Assembly: GCA_900545705.1 (NCBI GenBank)
Contig: URAK01000006.1
Span: 62,001-126,000 of the forward strand
Source of the DNA: an uncultured Opitutales bacterium
GTDB lineage: Bacteria > Verrucomicrobiota > Verrucomicrobiia > Opitutales > Intestinicryptomonadaceae
DNA: 64,000 bases
Direction: 5' to 3'
Part shown: in pieces, positions 1 through 8,640 of the stretch
Layout: each line of letters begins with the position of its first letter
Numbering within the stretch: the stretch's first letter is position 1
Notes under the pieces: generated by a model
The model's input: only the letters and a program-made list of their open reading frames with translations
The model's database searches: none
What the model was told of the DNA's origin: nothing
Position numbers and translations under genes: made by a program

Positions 1-1560
1 GCCGTCATTCATATCGGATAGCACAACATGCGGATTCGGAGACCAAAATATGTCTATCCAATCAAGCAGGCGAATATCTCCCGGATTCCCCGCCCCTCCG
101 GAGGCATCGGAGGCCAGGCGGTGAATAAATATTTTTACGCAGTCGGCGAAAGTAAAAACATTTTCGGGACAGCCGGAAAGCTCTTTTGCCGCCTCCGAAA
201 ATATTTTGAACGCCGCCCTCTCGGTATTCGGAGCGCGGTTTGAAGAAAAGTAGGCCTCCGCCATCAGCGATATTTCCGACGCGAGCCACTCGGCGGGGTT
301 CGCGCAATTTGAAATCTCCGCCTCAAAATTGGAAACATCGCGCAAGACGCGGCCAAGCAAATCGATATTTTTTATCCCCGCCGAGCGCGCCCCGCGCGAT
401 AAGAGAAAGTCGAGCGCAGCATTTGTGCCGCCCGGTATTGCGGCTGAAAACAGGGCGTCAAAATCCAAAAGCAATTCATCGGCATTTTCGCCCGGCAAAT
501 ATTTCTCGCTAAAATATGGATTTTTGCAAAGCTCTCCCGCAACATTAAAATCTCCGCCCTCCGAAATTTGCCCCAAAAGCTGCAGCAATCGTCCAAGAGC
601 GCTCTCCGCAAGAGTGTCTACGTTAAGAGGCGCCACAGCAAAACCCTTTGCTTCGAGTTTCGCCTTAAAAACGGGCGCCGCCTTATTCTGTTCGCAAGCC
701 ACAGCCAAAACTTTATGCGCAATACTGCCGTATTTTCCGGCCAAATCGGCGACAATTCCGGCCTCCTCCGCCACGGACTGGCACACTGTAATCGAATCGT
801 CCTCAATTCCAAGCAAGCGGCGCGAACCAAAACCGACAGGAGCCCCAAATTCGTCAAAAAACTCCGAATCTCTATTCGGAGCATACACGGCAGTTTCAAA
901 GCGCAAGGCGCAACGCGCAAATCTTCTAAAAATTCCGGATACGTCCGGGAAGCCTACAGCGATATACTTGCGGCCGCTCTTTCTCAGTTTTTCAAATGCC
1001 ATTTCGAGAGCCTCTGCCCTCGTAGGGAAGCCCTGCGCCCGCAAAACCGCAAAATAGCGCCTTTCAAGCAAAGCCAGATCCTCCCACTTCTGCGAATCAG
1101 CCGATTGGGACAGAATTTTTGATGCGGAAGATATTGTATGGAGATTTTCAGCAAGAGCTGACTGCAAAGACGCTATTTTGCGGGCAAAGGCCATACGGTC
1201 GTCGTCAGTCGGCAACCCCGACGGAAATATAGACTCAAACTCGCCTTTTTTTACTTTTGACAAAATATCAGTCCATATAGACAGATTCCTTATCCCTTTC
1301 AAAACTTTACTATCGGCTATTAAATCCGATATTTCAGATTCGAGGGTTGTGAATTTTAAATCGGTCGCGCCGCCTTTTCCTTTCCTCAATAACTCGGCGA
1401 TAAATTCGCCGCGCAAAAGTTCCGCTGCCGTATGGGTTGGAACGATGACCGTCGCGCAGGCGGACGGCGGCGTCGACGACAATTCCATTTCAAAATGCGA
1501 TACGAGCCATTTCGCAAATGCCGTTGCGAGAGGTTCGCGCGAATCGATAAAATACGGCAT
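1..1560 (-). CDS. AddB-like PD-(D/E)XK exonuclease, N-terminal part (partial)
   Basis: The minus-strand frame is open for 520 codons from the window edge to an ATG at 1560; the C-terminal part lies outside. The product resembles the N-terminal, inactive-helicase half of AddB-type nucleases used in double-strand break processing: a strand-and-loop VIVPTHTAAELLR at about residues 38-50, a central block DDSITVCQSVAEEAGIVADL, and near the edge DIFWSPNPHVVLSDMNDG, which recalls the block 'W..APH..V.G.N.G' of that family. The catalytic PD-(D/E)XK domain would be in the missing part. In-frame ATGs continue up to 1695, but that extension is Cys-rich, looks non-coding and would leave 12 bp to the divergent neighbour; 1560 leaves 147 bp for promoters. 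The family call rests on remembered family features. Confidence 0.6.
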   Translation of the reverse strand, partial: MPYFIDSREPLATAFAKWLVSHFEMELSSTPPSACATVIVPTHTAAELLRGEFIAELLRKGKGGATDLKFTTLESEISDLIADSKVLKGIRNLSIWTDILSKVKKGEFESIFPSGLPTDDDRMAFARKIASLQSALAENLHTISSASKILSQSADSQKWEDLALLERRYFAVLRAQGFPTRAEALEMAFEKLRKSGRKYIAVGFPDVSGIFRRFARCALRFETAVYAPNRDSEFFDEFGAPVGFGSRRLLGIEDDSITVCQSVAEEAGIVADLAGKYGSIAHKVLAVACEQNKAAPVFKAKLEAKGFAVAPLNVDTLAESALGRLLQLLGQISEGGDFNVAGELCKNPYFSEKYLPGENADELLLDFDALFSAAIPGGTNAALDFLLSRGARSAGIKNIDLLGRVLRDVSNFEAEISNCANPAEWLASEISLMAEAYFSSNRAPNTERAAFKIFSEAAKELSGCPENVFTFADCVKIFIHRLASDASGGAGNPGDIRLLDWIDIFWSPNPHVVLSDMNDG

Positions 1561-1707
1561 AAAGCAAGATTTGCAATTTTTACCGCTCTTTTCAAGAAGT
1601 TTCGGGCTAAGTTCGGCGTTTTGCTTGACATACCCGCAAAGCGAATTGAGATATTTACAAAATAAGCACATATAAAAAATATCCATAGGCACCATAAAAC
1701 AAATAAA

Positions 1708-3606
1708 ATGTTTAAAGTAATAAAAATTCTTTTAAGGCTCGCGGCATTTTTCGCATTTGCAGGTTTGGCATTCTGGCTGACTGGGATAGAAAATTATAAT
1801 AATACACTTGAAAGAATCGAAAAACTTCCCGACTGCGACTTCCGCGCTATCGCTGAAAGTTTTTGGAACCGCGGTCAGAAGGCCGAGGCTCTCGCATGCC
1901 TTGAATACTCTATATCAAACGGGCTTCCGGACGCAGCAGCGTGCAATTTTTTGCGGAACAAATATCTGAAAGCAGAGGAAATAAGAAGTTCCGCAATAGG
2001 GCGGTTATTCTCAGTCGGGCGGGGATTTATAACCGGAAATGTCGACGGCATTGAATCTTTTGGAGGCGCGGTAGTTTCTGACATAATCTTGTACGGAGAC
2101 CTTCGCGACATCGCAAAAGAACTTTTTATAAATGAGCAAACCGACCCTTTTATACTTCTACTATCGACAGCCGGAACAGCTACAACCTTATTCCCTCCCG
2201 CAGATGGAACCCTTTCTCTAATTAAAATAGCCAAGAAAACAAATTCGCTTGCAAAGCCGCTCCAAAAAAATCTGGAATCCGCCATCACACTTGCGCTAAA
2301 ATCGCGCTCCAAGTCCTCTGTGTCTGAAGCGTTGAAAGTAATATCCCCAATATCGGATTTATCAAAGCGTACAAAAACATGGACCGGATTTTCATCAGTG
2401 CTAAAATTTGCGGAATCCCCAAGAGAAGTATCGGCCATATGCAGCCTGCTTGACAAGTCTCCGGCAAACGCGGCAAAGCTTGAGCAAATACTTTTTATAA
2501 GCGGAAAAAATTCAAAGCGCGCCTTTGAAATCGTCGTCGACAATTCCCAGAAAGGAATGGATTATCTCTACGGGATTTTGCGGAAAGGCCCGCAGGCTAT
2601 GAAATTTGCTGCGCGCCATCCTGCGCTTATATCTAGAAGTACAAAAAATGCCTACAAAGCCTATCCGGTTTTTGCGGCAAAAATTGATGACTACATAAAA
2701 GCATCTTTATTTATGCGGCCGGCGTTAAAATGGGTAATGGTATTTTGCCTCTCAGCTGCCGCTGCAGCATCCATCTTGCCTTACCGGTATATATTCTCCG
2801 AAGCGAGAGGTGTCGATAAAAACCGTTTTAGGGCAAGGGCAGTTTCTGGCGCGTTAATTTCTTGCATTTTGATTGCTGCCGCAATTACGGGGATCCTTGC
2901 GGCGCGCGGCTCTGCGGAAAATGATCTGCCGCACATCAATACCGAAGGGACTGAAAACAAATCTATTATGTTCTGGGCTGACGCAATTTGCGACATAAAT
3001 ATACTGATTGACGAAGACGCCTATTGGAACGATTCTCTCGAATTAAAAATAAAGGCGCCAATAGTAAAAATTGGCGCCCGCCAATACGCCGTATGCGGAT
3101 TTGACGCAATAGGTTTTGGCTGGGATAAAATCGGCGACGGAGGAGTTTTCAATCTGCAGATATGCGTTTCGAAACGCGGGTCGAAGGCATTTTCGTTTTC
3201 CCCGAAGCTCGCATACTCGGACGGGCATTCAAACATTTATATTCCTCTCGAAGCAGATTGCGAAACAGCTCTGGATCTTGCAGGTAAAAATATAGATATG
3301 AACGATGTCGCTATATTCTCAAAGGCCACTGGATTTAAAAATTCCCCTGTTGAAATATCGATTCCGTCAGACGGCGCGCTAAACATTTACTCTCCTTGCA
3401 GCGACGGAGATTCCATAGTATTGCGCGGCGGACTTTTTTACGGGACAATTTCCGCTGGGAGAACAAATACTCCAACATGCCACAAAGTTAACGCCGAAAT
3501 CACCGATGAATTTTTAGAAATTCCGCTTGTAAAAGCAAACGATCAAACATACTACAATGATTTTATGCGCGCAGTGTCGGAAATTTCAAAGGCGCGCCCA
3601 AAATAA
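1708..3606 (+). CDS. Uncharacterised three-helix membrane protein, 632 aa
   Basis: I do not recognise a named family. The protein has an N-terminal membrane segment (about residues 5-25), a long alpha-helical stretch, two further membrane segments (about 336-358 and 378-400), and a C-terminal beta-rich domain of about 230 residues, probably extracytoplasmic. A motif near residues 100-140 (GRGFITGN, then VVSDIILYGDLRDIAKE) resembles, from memory, a group of uncharacterised proteobacterial membrane proteins with 'SD...GD.RD' followed by helical repeats; the C-terminal domain seems to be an addition. The HAD phosphatase gene starts 7 bases after its stop, so the two are probably cotranscribed. 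It is divergent from the nuclease gene. Function unknown. Confidence 0.75.
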   Translation: MFKVIKILLRLAAFFAFAGLAFWLTGIENYNNTLERIEKLPDCDFRAIAESFWNRGQKAEALACLEYSISNGLPDAAACNFLRNKYLKAEEIRSSAIGRLFSVGRGFITGNVDGIESFGGAVVSDIILYGDLRDIAKELFINEQTDPFILLLSTAGTATTLFPPADGTLSLIKIAKKTNSLAKPLQKNLESAITLALKSRSKSSVSEALKVISPISDLSKRTKTWTGFSSVLKFAESPREVSAICSLLDKSPANAAKLEQILFISGKNSKRAFEIVVDNSQKGMDYLYGILRKGPQAMKFAARHPALISRSTKNAYKAYPVFAAKIDDYIKASLFMRPALKWVMVFCLSAAAAASILPYRYIFSEARGVDKNRFRARAVSGALISCILIAAAITGILAARGSAENDLPHINTEGTENKSIMFWADAICDINILIDEDAYWNDSLELKIKAPIVKIGARQYAVCGFDAIGFGWDKIGDGGVFNLQICVSKRGSKAFSFSPKLAYSDGHSNIYIPLEADCETALDLAGKNIDMNDVAIFSKATGFKNSPVEISIPSDGALNIYSPCSDGDSIVLRGGLFYGTISAGRTNTPTCHKVNAEITDEFLEIPLVKANDQTYYNDFMRAVSEISKARPK

Positions 3607-3612
3607 TTTTTT

Positions 3613-4287
3613 ATGAATAAAGCGATAATATTCGATTTTGACGGCACGATTGCCGAGACGATTCCATTGACGCTGCAAGCCATACGCGCGGCGTACGCAG
3701 ACAATTCCCTTCCCGTGCCCACCGAGGAGACAATAGTTTCCAACTTTGGGGCGAACGAGTATGGAATGTTTTATAAAATGAGTCCGGACTGCGCGGATAA
3801 GCTTTTTGAATCATACCTTTCAGAATACGCGGCACTCCACGAGAAATATTCGCCCAAGCCTTTTGAGGGAATTGTAGATGTATTGCATAAAATAAAAAAT
3901 TCGGGCTGGAAGCTCGGGCTTGTGACCGGGAAGCATCAGCGAGCCCTTGAATTGTCGCTATATTATTATGGACTGAAAGGTGTTTTTGACGGCATTAGAT
4001 GCGGCGGAATAGACCGCTCAATAAAAACAAAAAACATATCTTCACTATTGGCAGAATGGGAAATTAAGCCTGAAAATTCTTGGTACATAGGAGATGTAGC
4101 AAGCGATATTTCCGACGCAAGAGCAGCCGGAGCGCACCCGCTTTCTGCCGCCTGGGCTCATACGAAGCTCGCCCACCTGCAAGAACTTGAAGCGCTCGCT
4201 CCGGAGAAAATTTTTAAGTCGGTAAAAGAATTTGGCACTTGGATAAACAATTTGCTTAATAATTACGACTCTATTAATAATATTTGA
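3613..4287 (+). CDS. HAD-family phosphatase, phosphoglycolate phosphatase-like
   Basis: This is a 224-residue haloacid-dehalogenase hydrolase of the Gph/PpaX type. Motif I is FDFDGTIAET at the N-terminus, with nucleophile Asp8 and acid/base Asp10. A helical cap follows, then motif II in LVTGK, the conserved Lys near residue 140, and motif III in YIGDVASDISDARAAGA, which holds the Mg2+-binding acids. It should remove phosphate from a small phosphorylated metabolite, 2-phosphoglycolate being the usual guess. The substrate cannot be fixed from sequence; a house-cleaning role is equally possible. The start follows the upstream stop by 6 bases, so it is likely translated from the same message as the membrane protein. 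Confidence 0.85.
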   Translation: MNKAIIFDFDGTIAETIPLTLQAIRAAYADNSLPVPTEETIVSNFGANEYGMFYKMSPDCADKLFESYLSEYAALHEKYSPKPFEGIVDVLHKIKNSGWKLGLVTGKHQRALELSLYYYGLKGVFDGIRCGGIDRSIKTKNISSLLAEWEIKPENSWYIGDVASDISDARAAGAHPLSAAWAHTKLAHLQELEALAPEKIFKSVKEFGTWINNLLNNYDSINNI

Positions 4288-4353
4288 TATTATTTTTAAT
4301 AAATTAAGCTTGCGATAATAACATATATAATTCATATAAGTGATAAAACAGAT

Positions 4354-4695
4354 ATGGGTTATATAGCGAGGTTATTTTGGATATTTGTCCCTTGCGCAAT
4401 ATTTTTTGCGGCATGCACAAAGGAGATAAAAATAGACGCAAGCAGCGACGCTTCGCTAAGGAAAAGCTTAATCAATATGTCGCATGGCATGAGCGAAAAC
4501 GAAATTAATGATTTTAACAATGCCATATACGGCATAATTGAGCTAGTGACAAACAGCATTCCTAAGAGCGAAACCCGCACAGACATCGCAATAAAAAAAG
4601 TAAGATCAATGCTCGACGGCAAGTCGTCCGAAGAGGTATTCGAGCTTTACGAACACCTTGCGAAAGCAGAATCCAACCTTGCAAGCGCAAAATAG
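4354..4695 (+). CDS. Small lipoprotein, DUF6694-like
   Basis: This 113-residue protein has a lipoprotein signal peptide: a hydrophobic stretch to about residue 20 and the lipobox FFAAC, which predicts lipid attachment at Cys21 and membrane anchoring. The mature part begins with an IDASSDASLRKSL segment followed by amphipathic helices. That pattern, a Cys, then 'IDASS...F..SL', then about 80 helical residues, is what I recall for DUF6694 lipoproteins, whose function is unknown. It is 66 bases downstream of the HAD gene and on the same strand. A hairpin (4703-4740, arms AATTGCC.../...GGCATT) follows the stop but lacks a clear T-run. Confidence 0.7.
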   Translation: MGYIARLFWIFVPCAIFFAACTKEIKIDASSDASLRKSLINMSHGMSENEINDFNNAIYGIIELVTNSIPKSETRTDIAIKKVRSMLDGKSSEEVFELYEHLAKAESNLASAK

Positions 4696-4822
4696 AAACC
4701 GCAATTGCCTTATTTACAAAATGAGGCATTTAAGCCGGCATAAAATCCGCAAATATTTTCTAAAAAAATGTTGCGCGCGGTGCCTGATAAAATAGCAGCG
4801 CAACGAATATTTTACCCCCCCA

Positions 4823-4846
4823 AAAAAAGTCAGCGTGTTTTCACGC
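4823..4846 (-). terminator. Rho-independent terminator after trmH
   Basis: On the minus strand GCGTG-AAAA-CACGC forms a 5-bp stem with a 4-base loop, followed after TGAC by seven T. It lies about 75 bases past the trmH stop. The stem is short, so the call is moderate. The rest of 4696-4919 shows no gene. Confidence 0.55.
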
Positions 4847-4919
4847 GTAGCACGCATTCAATAAACCGCGGCAGCCTCAAATGAAAAAAGCGCAAGACCC
4901 CAATGCGACAGCAAAAAAA

Positions 4920-5624
4920 CTACAAAATATCTTTGGCCGACGCCAAGCACCGCCCGAGCCAGTCGAGCATCAGCGCTTCGGACTCCTCCTCCGGCAATCT
5001 CCAATCCTCCGAATAATTTCTCATTTTATTCACGAGAATATTTAGGCATAGCGCGCTAAAAACCGACAAATTGACGCTCTGCACAAATCCATACATCGGC
5101 ATTGAAAACGTTATGTCGGCCATATCATGCGCGGCCTGCGTAAGCCCCGTAAGCTCAGTGCCAATCATGACAGCCAAAGGCCTATCCACGGGGACGTCCA
5201 ATATATCAATAGATCCTTCACGCAACGTTGAGGCCGCAAGCAAATATCCCTTCCCCTTTATTTTTTCAAGAGCGGCCCGCGTATTCGCAAGGCACTTGTC
5301 GTCTACTGACAATTCGCGCGGCTCGTTTGCCCTTCGCCTGCGGGCGGTCGGGAGGGTGTATCTATGGATATCCATCCATTTTGATGCGCCCATGTCGACA
5401 TTTCTGCTCGGTATAAATTTATTGCGGTTTTCGATGACATGCGCCTCTTGTATTCCAAAAGCGTCGCAGCTGCGCAATACTGCCGACGCATTGTGCGACT
5501 GAAATACGTCTTCCAAAACTACAGTAATCCGCCTCGTGCGCCATTTTAACGCGCGGCGCATAAGCTCCACCCGAGTCGGCTTTAACTTTGCCGACAGGAA
5601 TTCTATCTTTTCAGATGTTGTCAT
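4920..5624 (-). CDS. trmH: SpoU/TrmH-family RNA 2'-O-methyltransferase
   Basis: The 234-residue product is a SPOUT-class methyltransferase of the TrmH type, which methylates the ribose of G18 in tRNA using S-adenosylmethionine. The three family motifs are in order: HNASAVLRSCDAFG (motif 1, about residues 44-57), AVMIGTELTGL (motif 2) and SMPMYGFVQSVNLSVF (motif 3), which together form the trefoil-knot cofactor site. Its length and the N-terminal segment before motif 1 fit TrmH better than RlmB, which carries a larger L30e-like domain. It overlaps the dus stop by ATGA and ends the operon bfn-dus-trmH. Confidence 0.85.
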   Translation of the reverse strand: MTTSEKIEFLSAKLKPTRVELMRRALKWRTRRITVVLEDVFQSHNASAVLRSCDAFGIQEAHVIENRNKFIPSRNVDMGASKWMDIHRYTLPTARRRRANEPRELSVDDKCLANTRAALEKIKGKGYLLAASTLREGSIDILDVPVDRPLAVMIGTELTGLTQAAHDMADITFSMPMYGFVQSVNLSVFSALCLNILVNKMRNYSEDWRLPEEESEALMLDWLGRCLASAKDIL

Positions 5625-6646
5625 TTATTTTCGTGGTTTGGGCGCGAGCACAATCCGGCATATGGCTCGTCCGGGAAAGGAAGGTTTTTATTTGCCCCAA
5701 GCATAAATTTATCGCACACGCCCATCAATGCCGGAACTCCGCGGGCGAGGCGCATTTCCCTAAGAAACGCACCGTCTCCATCTACGGCAACCCCTATAAA
5801 ATTCAAAAATTTTTTCATTCTCGAATCGGGATAGCGCACAGACGATGCAATTACAGATTTCAATAGATCCTCTACATACACCCTAACCTCTCCAAGCGTT
5901 GGCGAGTATGGCTTTGCTGCCGATAAAGCTTCGGATATTTGCCGGAATATCCACGGATTGCGGACTGCATGCCGCCCGACCATAACACCCGCACATCCCG
6001 TGCTTTTCAAGACGTCGAGAGCTTTTCGCGCGGATATGATGTCGCCATTTGCAATTACCGGGACTGGCGACATTTCGACTGCAGCCTTTATTTTGGAATA
6101 GTCGCATTCCCCGCGGTAGAGTTGTTTTACAGTGCGTGCATGAATTGTTATAAAATCGGGGTTTCCATCTAAAACTGCCGAAAGGATATCTTCAAAATTT
6201 TCCGAAGAATCAAACCCAATGCGCATTTTTACGCTAAAAATTCCGCCCCAGTTATCGCGCATTATGCGGGTTAAAGAGCGTATTTTTTTCACATCGCGCA
6301 ACAGCCCTCCCCCGACGTTTTTTCTGTAAATTTTGGGAGCCGGGCAGCCGAGATTCAGATCGAGCGAATCGATTGGATATTTCGAGAGCTTTTTTATTGC
6401 CCGCAAAATGCAATTTTCGTCCTCGCCGATAAATTGCGCGGAAACGGGTCTTCCGCCGGGCTTTGACAATACCGCTTTTAACACATGCTCCTCAAACTCA
6501 AAAAACTCGTGTATCCGAAAGTATTCTGCAATAAAATAGTCAGGCGCCCCCCTATTTGCGACTATTTGCATAAAATTGGCGTCAGTAATATCCTGCATGG
6601 GCGCCAAAAAAGTCACGACACCCGACTTTCCGAAAGGCGCCGCCAT
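5621..6646 (-). CDS. dus: tRNA-dihydrouridine synthase
   Basis: This is an FMN-dependent Dus enzyme, which reduces uridines in the D-loop of tRNA. Visible features are the N-terminal LAPMQDITD segment, the LNLGCPAPKI motif with the catalytic Cys near residue 98, KMRIGFD, IHARTVKQLYRG and PVIANGDI followed by GVMVGRHAVRNPW, which are the FMN phosphate-binding strands. The ATG at 6646 gives 341 residues; a TTG at 6655, overlapping the upstream stop, would add three. It sits between the DUF151 gene and trmH, so two of the three genes of this operon modify tRNA. Which uridines are targeted is not visible. Confidence 0.9.
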   Translation of the reverse strand: MAAPFGKSGVVTFLAPMQDITDANFMQIVANRGAPDYFIAEYFRIHEFFEFEEHVLKAVLSKPGGRPVSAQFIGEDENCILRAIKKLSKYPIDSLDLNLGCPAPKIYRKNVGGGLLRDVKKIRSLTRIMRDNWGGIFSVKMRIGFDSSENFEDILSAVLDGNPDFITIHARTVKQLYRGECDYSKIKAAVEMSPVPVIANGDIISARKALDVLKSTGCAGVMVGRHAVRNPWIFRQISEALSAAKPYSPTLGEVRVYVEDLLKSVIASSVRYPDSRMKKFLNFIGVAVDGDGAFLREMRLARGVPALMGVCDKFMLGANKNLPFPDEPYAGLCSRPNHENK

Positions 6647-6651
6647 AAATA

Positions 6652-7089
6652 TCAAACTTCTCCACGAAGCTTTTTGAGAGCTTCCGACATGTCTGGAAGG
6701 GTTTCAAGGACCGCTGAATCTATTAAAATAGGCGCATTTGCCCTCATCGCCAAAGCAAACGTGTCGCTAGGCCTCCCGTCGATTTCCACTATTTTTTCGC
6801 CGAGCTCGTTCGACATCTCAACAGTAAGATTTGTGAAAAAAGTCCCGTCGCAAACATGGTATATCACTACGCGCTTTATTTTACAGTCAAGCCCGTCTAA
6901 CATCTGCATCACAAATTCGTGCGTGAGCGGTCTTTCAGACGAGAGCCCCTCAAATGCGCTTTGAAGCGCGGCTCCTTTTGATTTGTCCACGTAAACTACA
7001 AACGTTTTTTCAGGCGCGGACAGGAAAATCGCATAGCCATAGGGCGTCGGGCAAATATCCGCAATATTTACTTTTATCAAATCGCTCAT
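6652..7089 (-). CDS. DUF151 bifunctional nuclease domain protein
   Basis: The 145-residue product matches the BFN/DUF151 family: a small beta-rich protein with 'VY.D.SKGAAL..A..G..SERPLTHEF..Q.L' and, near the C-terminus, EIDGRPSDTFALAMR, which is the family signature (D-A-RPSDAIALA in most members). Characterised plant and Thermotoga members bind or cleave nucleic acid, but the bacterial role is unclear. I chose the ATG at 7089 because the in-frame upstream extension (to 7212) is hydrophobic and unlike the family, and overlaps the rpsT terminator. It begins the bfn-dus-trmH operon, and dus starts five bases after its stop. Confidence 0.85.
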   Translation of the reverse strand: MSDLIKVNIADICPTPYGYAIFLSAPEKTFVVYVDKSKGAALQSAFEGLSSERPLTHEFVMQMLDGLDCKIKRVVIYHVCDGTFFTNLTVEMSNELGEKIVEIDGRPSDTFALAMRANAPILIDSAVLETLPDMSEALKKLRGEV

Positions 7090-7169
7090 CGATAAACCGT
7101 CTAAAAAAATCGCAATACAGAAGATATGTTTTATATATCGTAATCCGATGTGGATTATAAAGGCGGAAG

Positions 7170-7205
7170 TAAAAAAAACCAGCCCTCTCAAGAATGAAGG
7201 GCCGG
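7170..7205 (-). terminator. Rho-independent terminator after rpsT
   Basis: On the minus strand a GC-rich inverted repeat (CCGGCCCT...AGGGCTGG) with a short AT loop is followed by eight T. It lies 70 bases past the rpsT stop and isolates rpsT from the bfn operon. Confidence 0.8.
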
Positions 7206-7275
7206 GATACAAAATGCTTTCGCCCCATCTATTGGCGGGACAAGTTGCCGCGCCACGGCGAAGAAAAAGTTTTAG

Positions 7276-7530
7276 TTATTTTACAGCTTTAATTTTGCCG
7301 GCAATTTTGCTTTTTACGCGCGCAACTTTATTCGGGTGGACGATTCCCCTCTTAGCAGCTTTGTCCATAGCCGAAGCAAGGACACTGCCGGCAGCCTTTA
7401 TTGATTCGGCGTCGGTGGCGGCTTCGAGCTTTTTAGTCAAGGTTTTAATGCGGCTTGTGGCCGCGCGGTTGCGTTCCGTACGGGTAGCCGTTCTGCGGAT
7501 GTCTTTTTTCGATGATTGATTGTTTGCCAT
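7276..7530 (-). CDS. rpsT: 30S ribosomal protein S20
   Basis: The 84-residue, Lys/Arg-rich, all-helical protein begins MANNQSSKKDIRRTATR, the typical S20 opening with the conserved SxKKxxR segment, and ends in a helix with MDKAAKRGIVHPNKVARVKSK, another S20 hallmark. It binds 16S rRNA early in 30S assembly. Its length is usual for the family. It is a single gene: a long non-coding stretch lies upstream and its own terminator follows. No Shine-Dalgarno sequence is seen before the ATG. Confidence 0.97.
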   Translation of the reverse strand: MANNQSSKKDIRRTATRTERNRAATSRIKTLTKKLEAATDAESIKAAGSVLASAMDKAAKRGIVHPNKVARVKSKIAGKIKAVK

Positions 7531-8600
7531 ATCGGTGATTTAAATATTGCTAGTTTTTATGAAGGCGCGTTTATTACGGCTTAATTGCAACCGCAACACC
7601 GCAGGGCGCCTAAGCGCAAATGCGGGGCGCGCGTACGCCTCCACTTAATTTAAGCGTCTTATAAAATATGATTATTCTCGCAAACGCAACAAAAATATTG
7701 TCATACCTAAACTTTTTTAAGCCTATCAATTTTATCCGGCCCGGAGGTTTATATAGCAAATGCACCAGTAAAGAAAGAGTCTCAAAAGGATAGCGGTAAA
7801 TAAAATTTTCAAAGAGCGGTAAGGAACTTGTATTACTCAAAAAATTATTCTAAGGGGCTTTACTTAGATATAAAATATACCTTCAAAATATTTATCTTTA
7901 TAGCGCAGTAGCCGGAGCCTACTTTTATTAAATTGGATTATTTTTACAGTTTCTCTTTAAATAAAAACAAACCATTCCGAATGAAGAGCCGCACTTTTTT
8001 ATTCCAAAAAAACGCCCTCGCACGTGTAGGAAAGTTTTTATTTAGCATAATTATGCTTTGCCCAATATCCTCAAAATTCTTTGTTTGGGAAATCGCACTG
8101 AACTAGATTTATTTGTAAAAATCCTAAGGAAAACAATTAAAGCTGAAAATCGTTTTATAATTACACCAGAGATAGCCCCGTATATTCGTATATTTACCCA
8201 AAAAACAATATACTTGTACTGACAGATTTTAATACACAAGGTATTTTTTTTGAATATATAAACAAATATTAATAGGCTGCCAATAAAAGATTGTACCACT
8301 CAGCACGCAACCATCTTGCAAATCTTACCCACCAAGCGCGAATTAAATCAATTACAAGCCTCATTTTATAACAAAAATCGCCACTGCTATATTTACCTCC
8401 GCAAGCGCAAAATAAATACTGCTTCCAACGAAATTTTTGTTGAAATTTAGGACCTTCATTAGTACCTCACGCTATCGCAGGTTTTTGTTGCAATCCGATA
8501 AAATTGCTTTACTAAACGCCGCAACGCCTCGCAGCGTTTTTGATAAAATTCAGCAAACCTTTGATTTGCTGAATTTGTTGTTATTCTAAAAATCTTCTCG
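7531..8600. other. Long non-coding AT-rich region
   Basis: About 1.07 kb without a credible gene lies between rpsT and the end of the pseudopilin operon. Short open frames occur on the minus strand but have no conserved features, start signals or plausible composition. The rpsT promoter must lie at the left end; I could not pick out a convincing -35/-10 pair. The right end (8425-8600) carries a degenerate repeat cluster and a hairpin, listed separately. No tRNA, tmRNA, SRP RNA or RNase P RNA signature was found by eye. Confidence 0.7.
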
Positions 8601-8640
8601 CTAGACCCCAAGCGCCTCGCGGAGCTTTTGTTGAAATTCG
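8425..8640 (-). repeat. Cluster of four degenerate 30-bp direct repeats
   Basis: Four related segments with the core AACGCCTCGCAG.GTTTTTG followed by TTGAAATTC (plus-strand reading) occur at about 8611-8640, 8523-8552, 8467-8496 and 8423-8450. The first copy is the 3' end of the 171-residue protein gene; the other three lie downstream of its stop. Copies 1 and 2 are the closest; the others are weaker. The spacing is irregular (about 88, 56 and 44 bases). They look like decayed copies of the gene's 3' end, or a family of short intergenic repeats that also supplies that end. Confidence 0.5.
8542..8575 (-). terminator. Hairpin, likely terminator of the pseudopilin operon
   Basis: A perfect 11-bp inverted repeat (AATTCAGCAAA / TTTGCTGAATT, 8547-8557 and 8565-8575) with a 7-base loop begins 25 bases past the stop of the last operon gene. 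On the minus strand it runs into TTTTATC, a short and imperfect T-tract, so termination is likely but not certain. Confidence 0.6.

Noticed and set aside
329..1675. Several plus-strand open frames of 165-242 codons over the left edge
   Set aside because: The minus-strand frame is continuous for 520 codons with AddB-like blocks. The plus frames overlap each other and lack any conserved pattern.
7610..8299. Short minus-strand frames in the long AT-rich gap
   Set aside because: Their composition is that of non-coding AT-rich DNA, with no start signal or recognisable motif.
4681..8414. Fourteen-base identity GCAAGCGCAAAATA at 4681 and 8401
   Set aside because: One copy is the coding end of the small lipoprotein and the match stops there. 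It is short enough to be chance in this AT- and GCGC-rich sequence.
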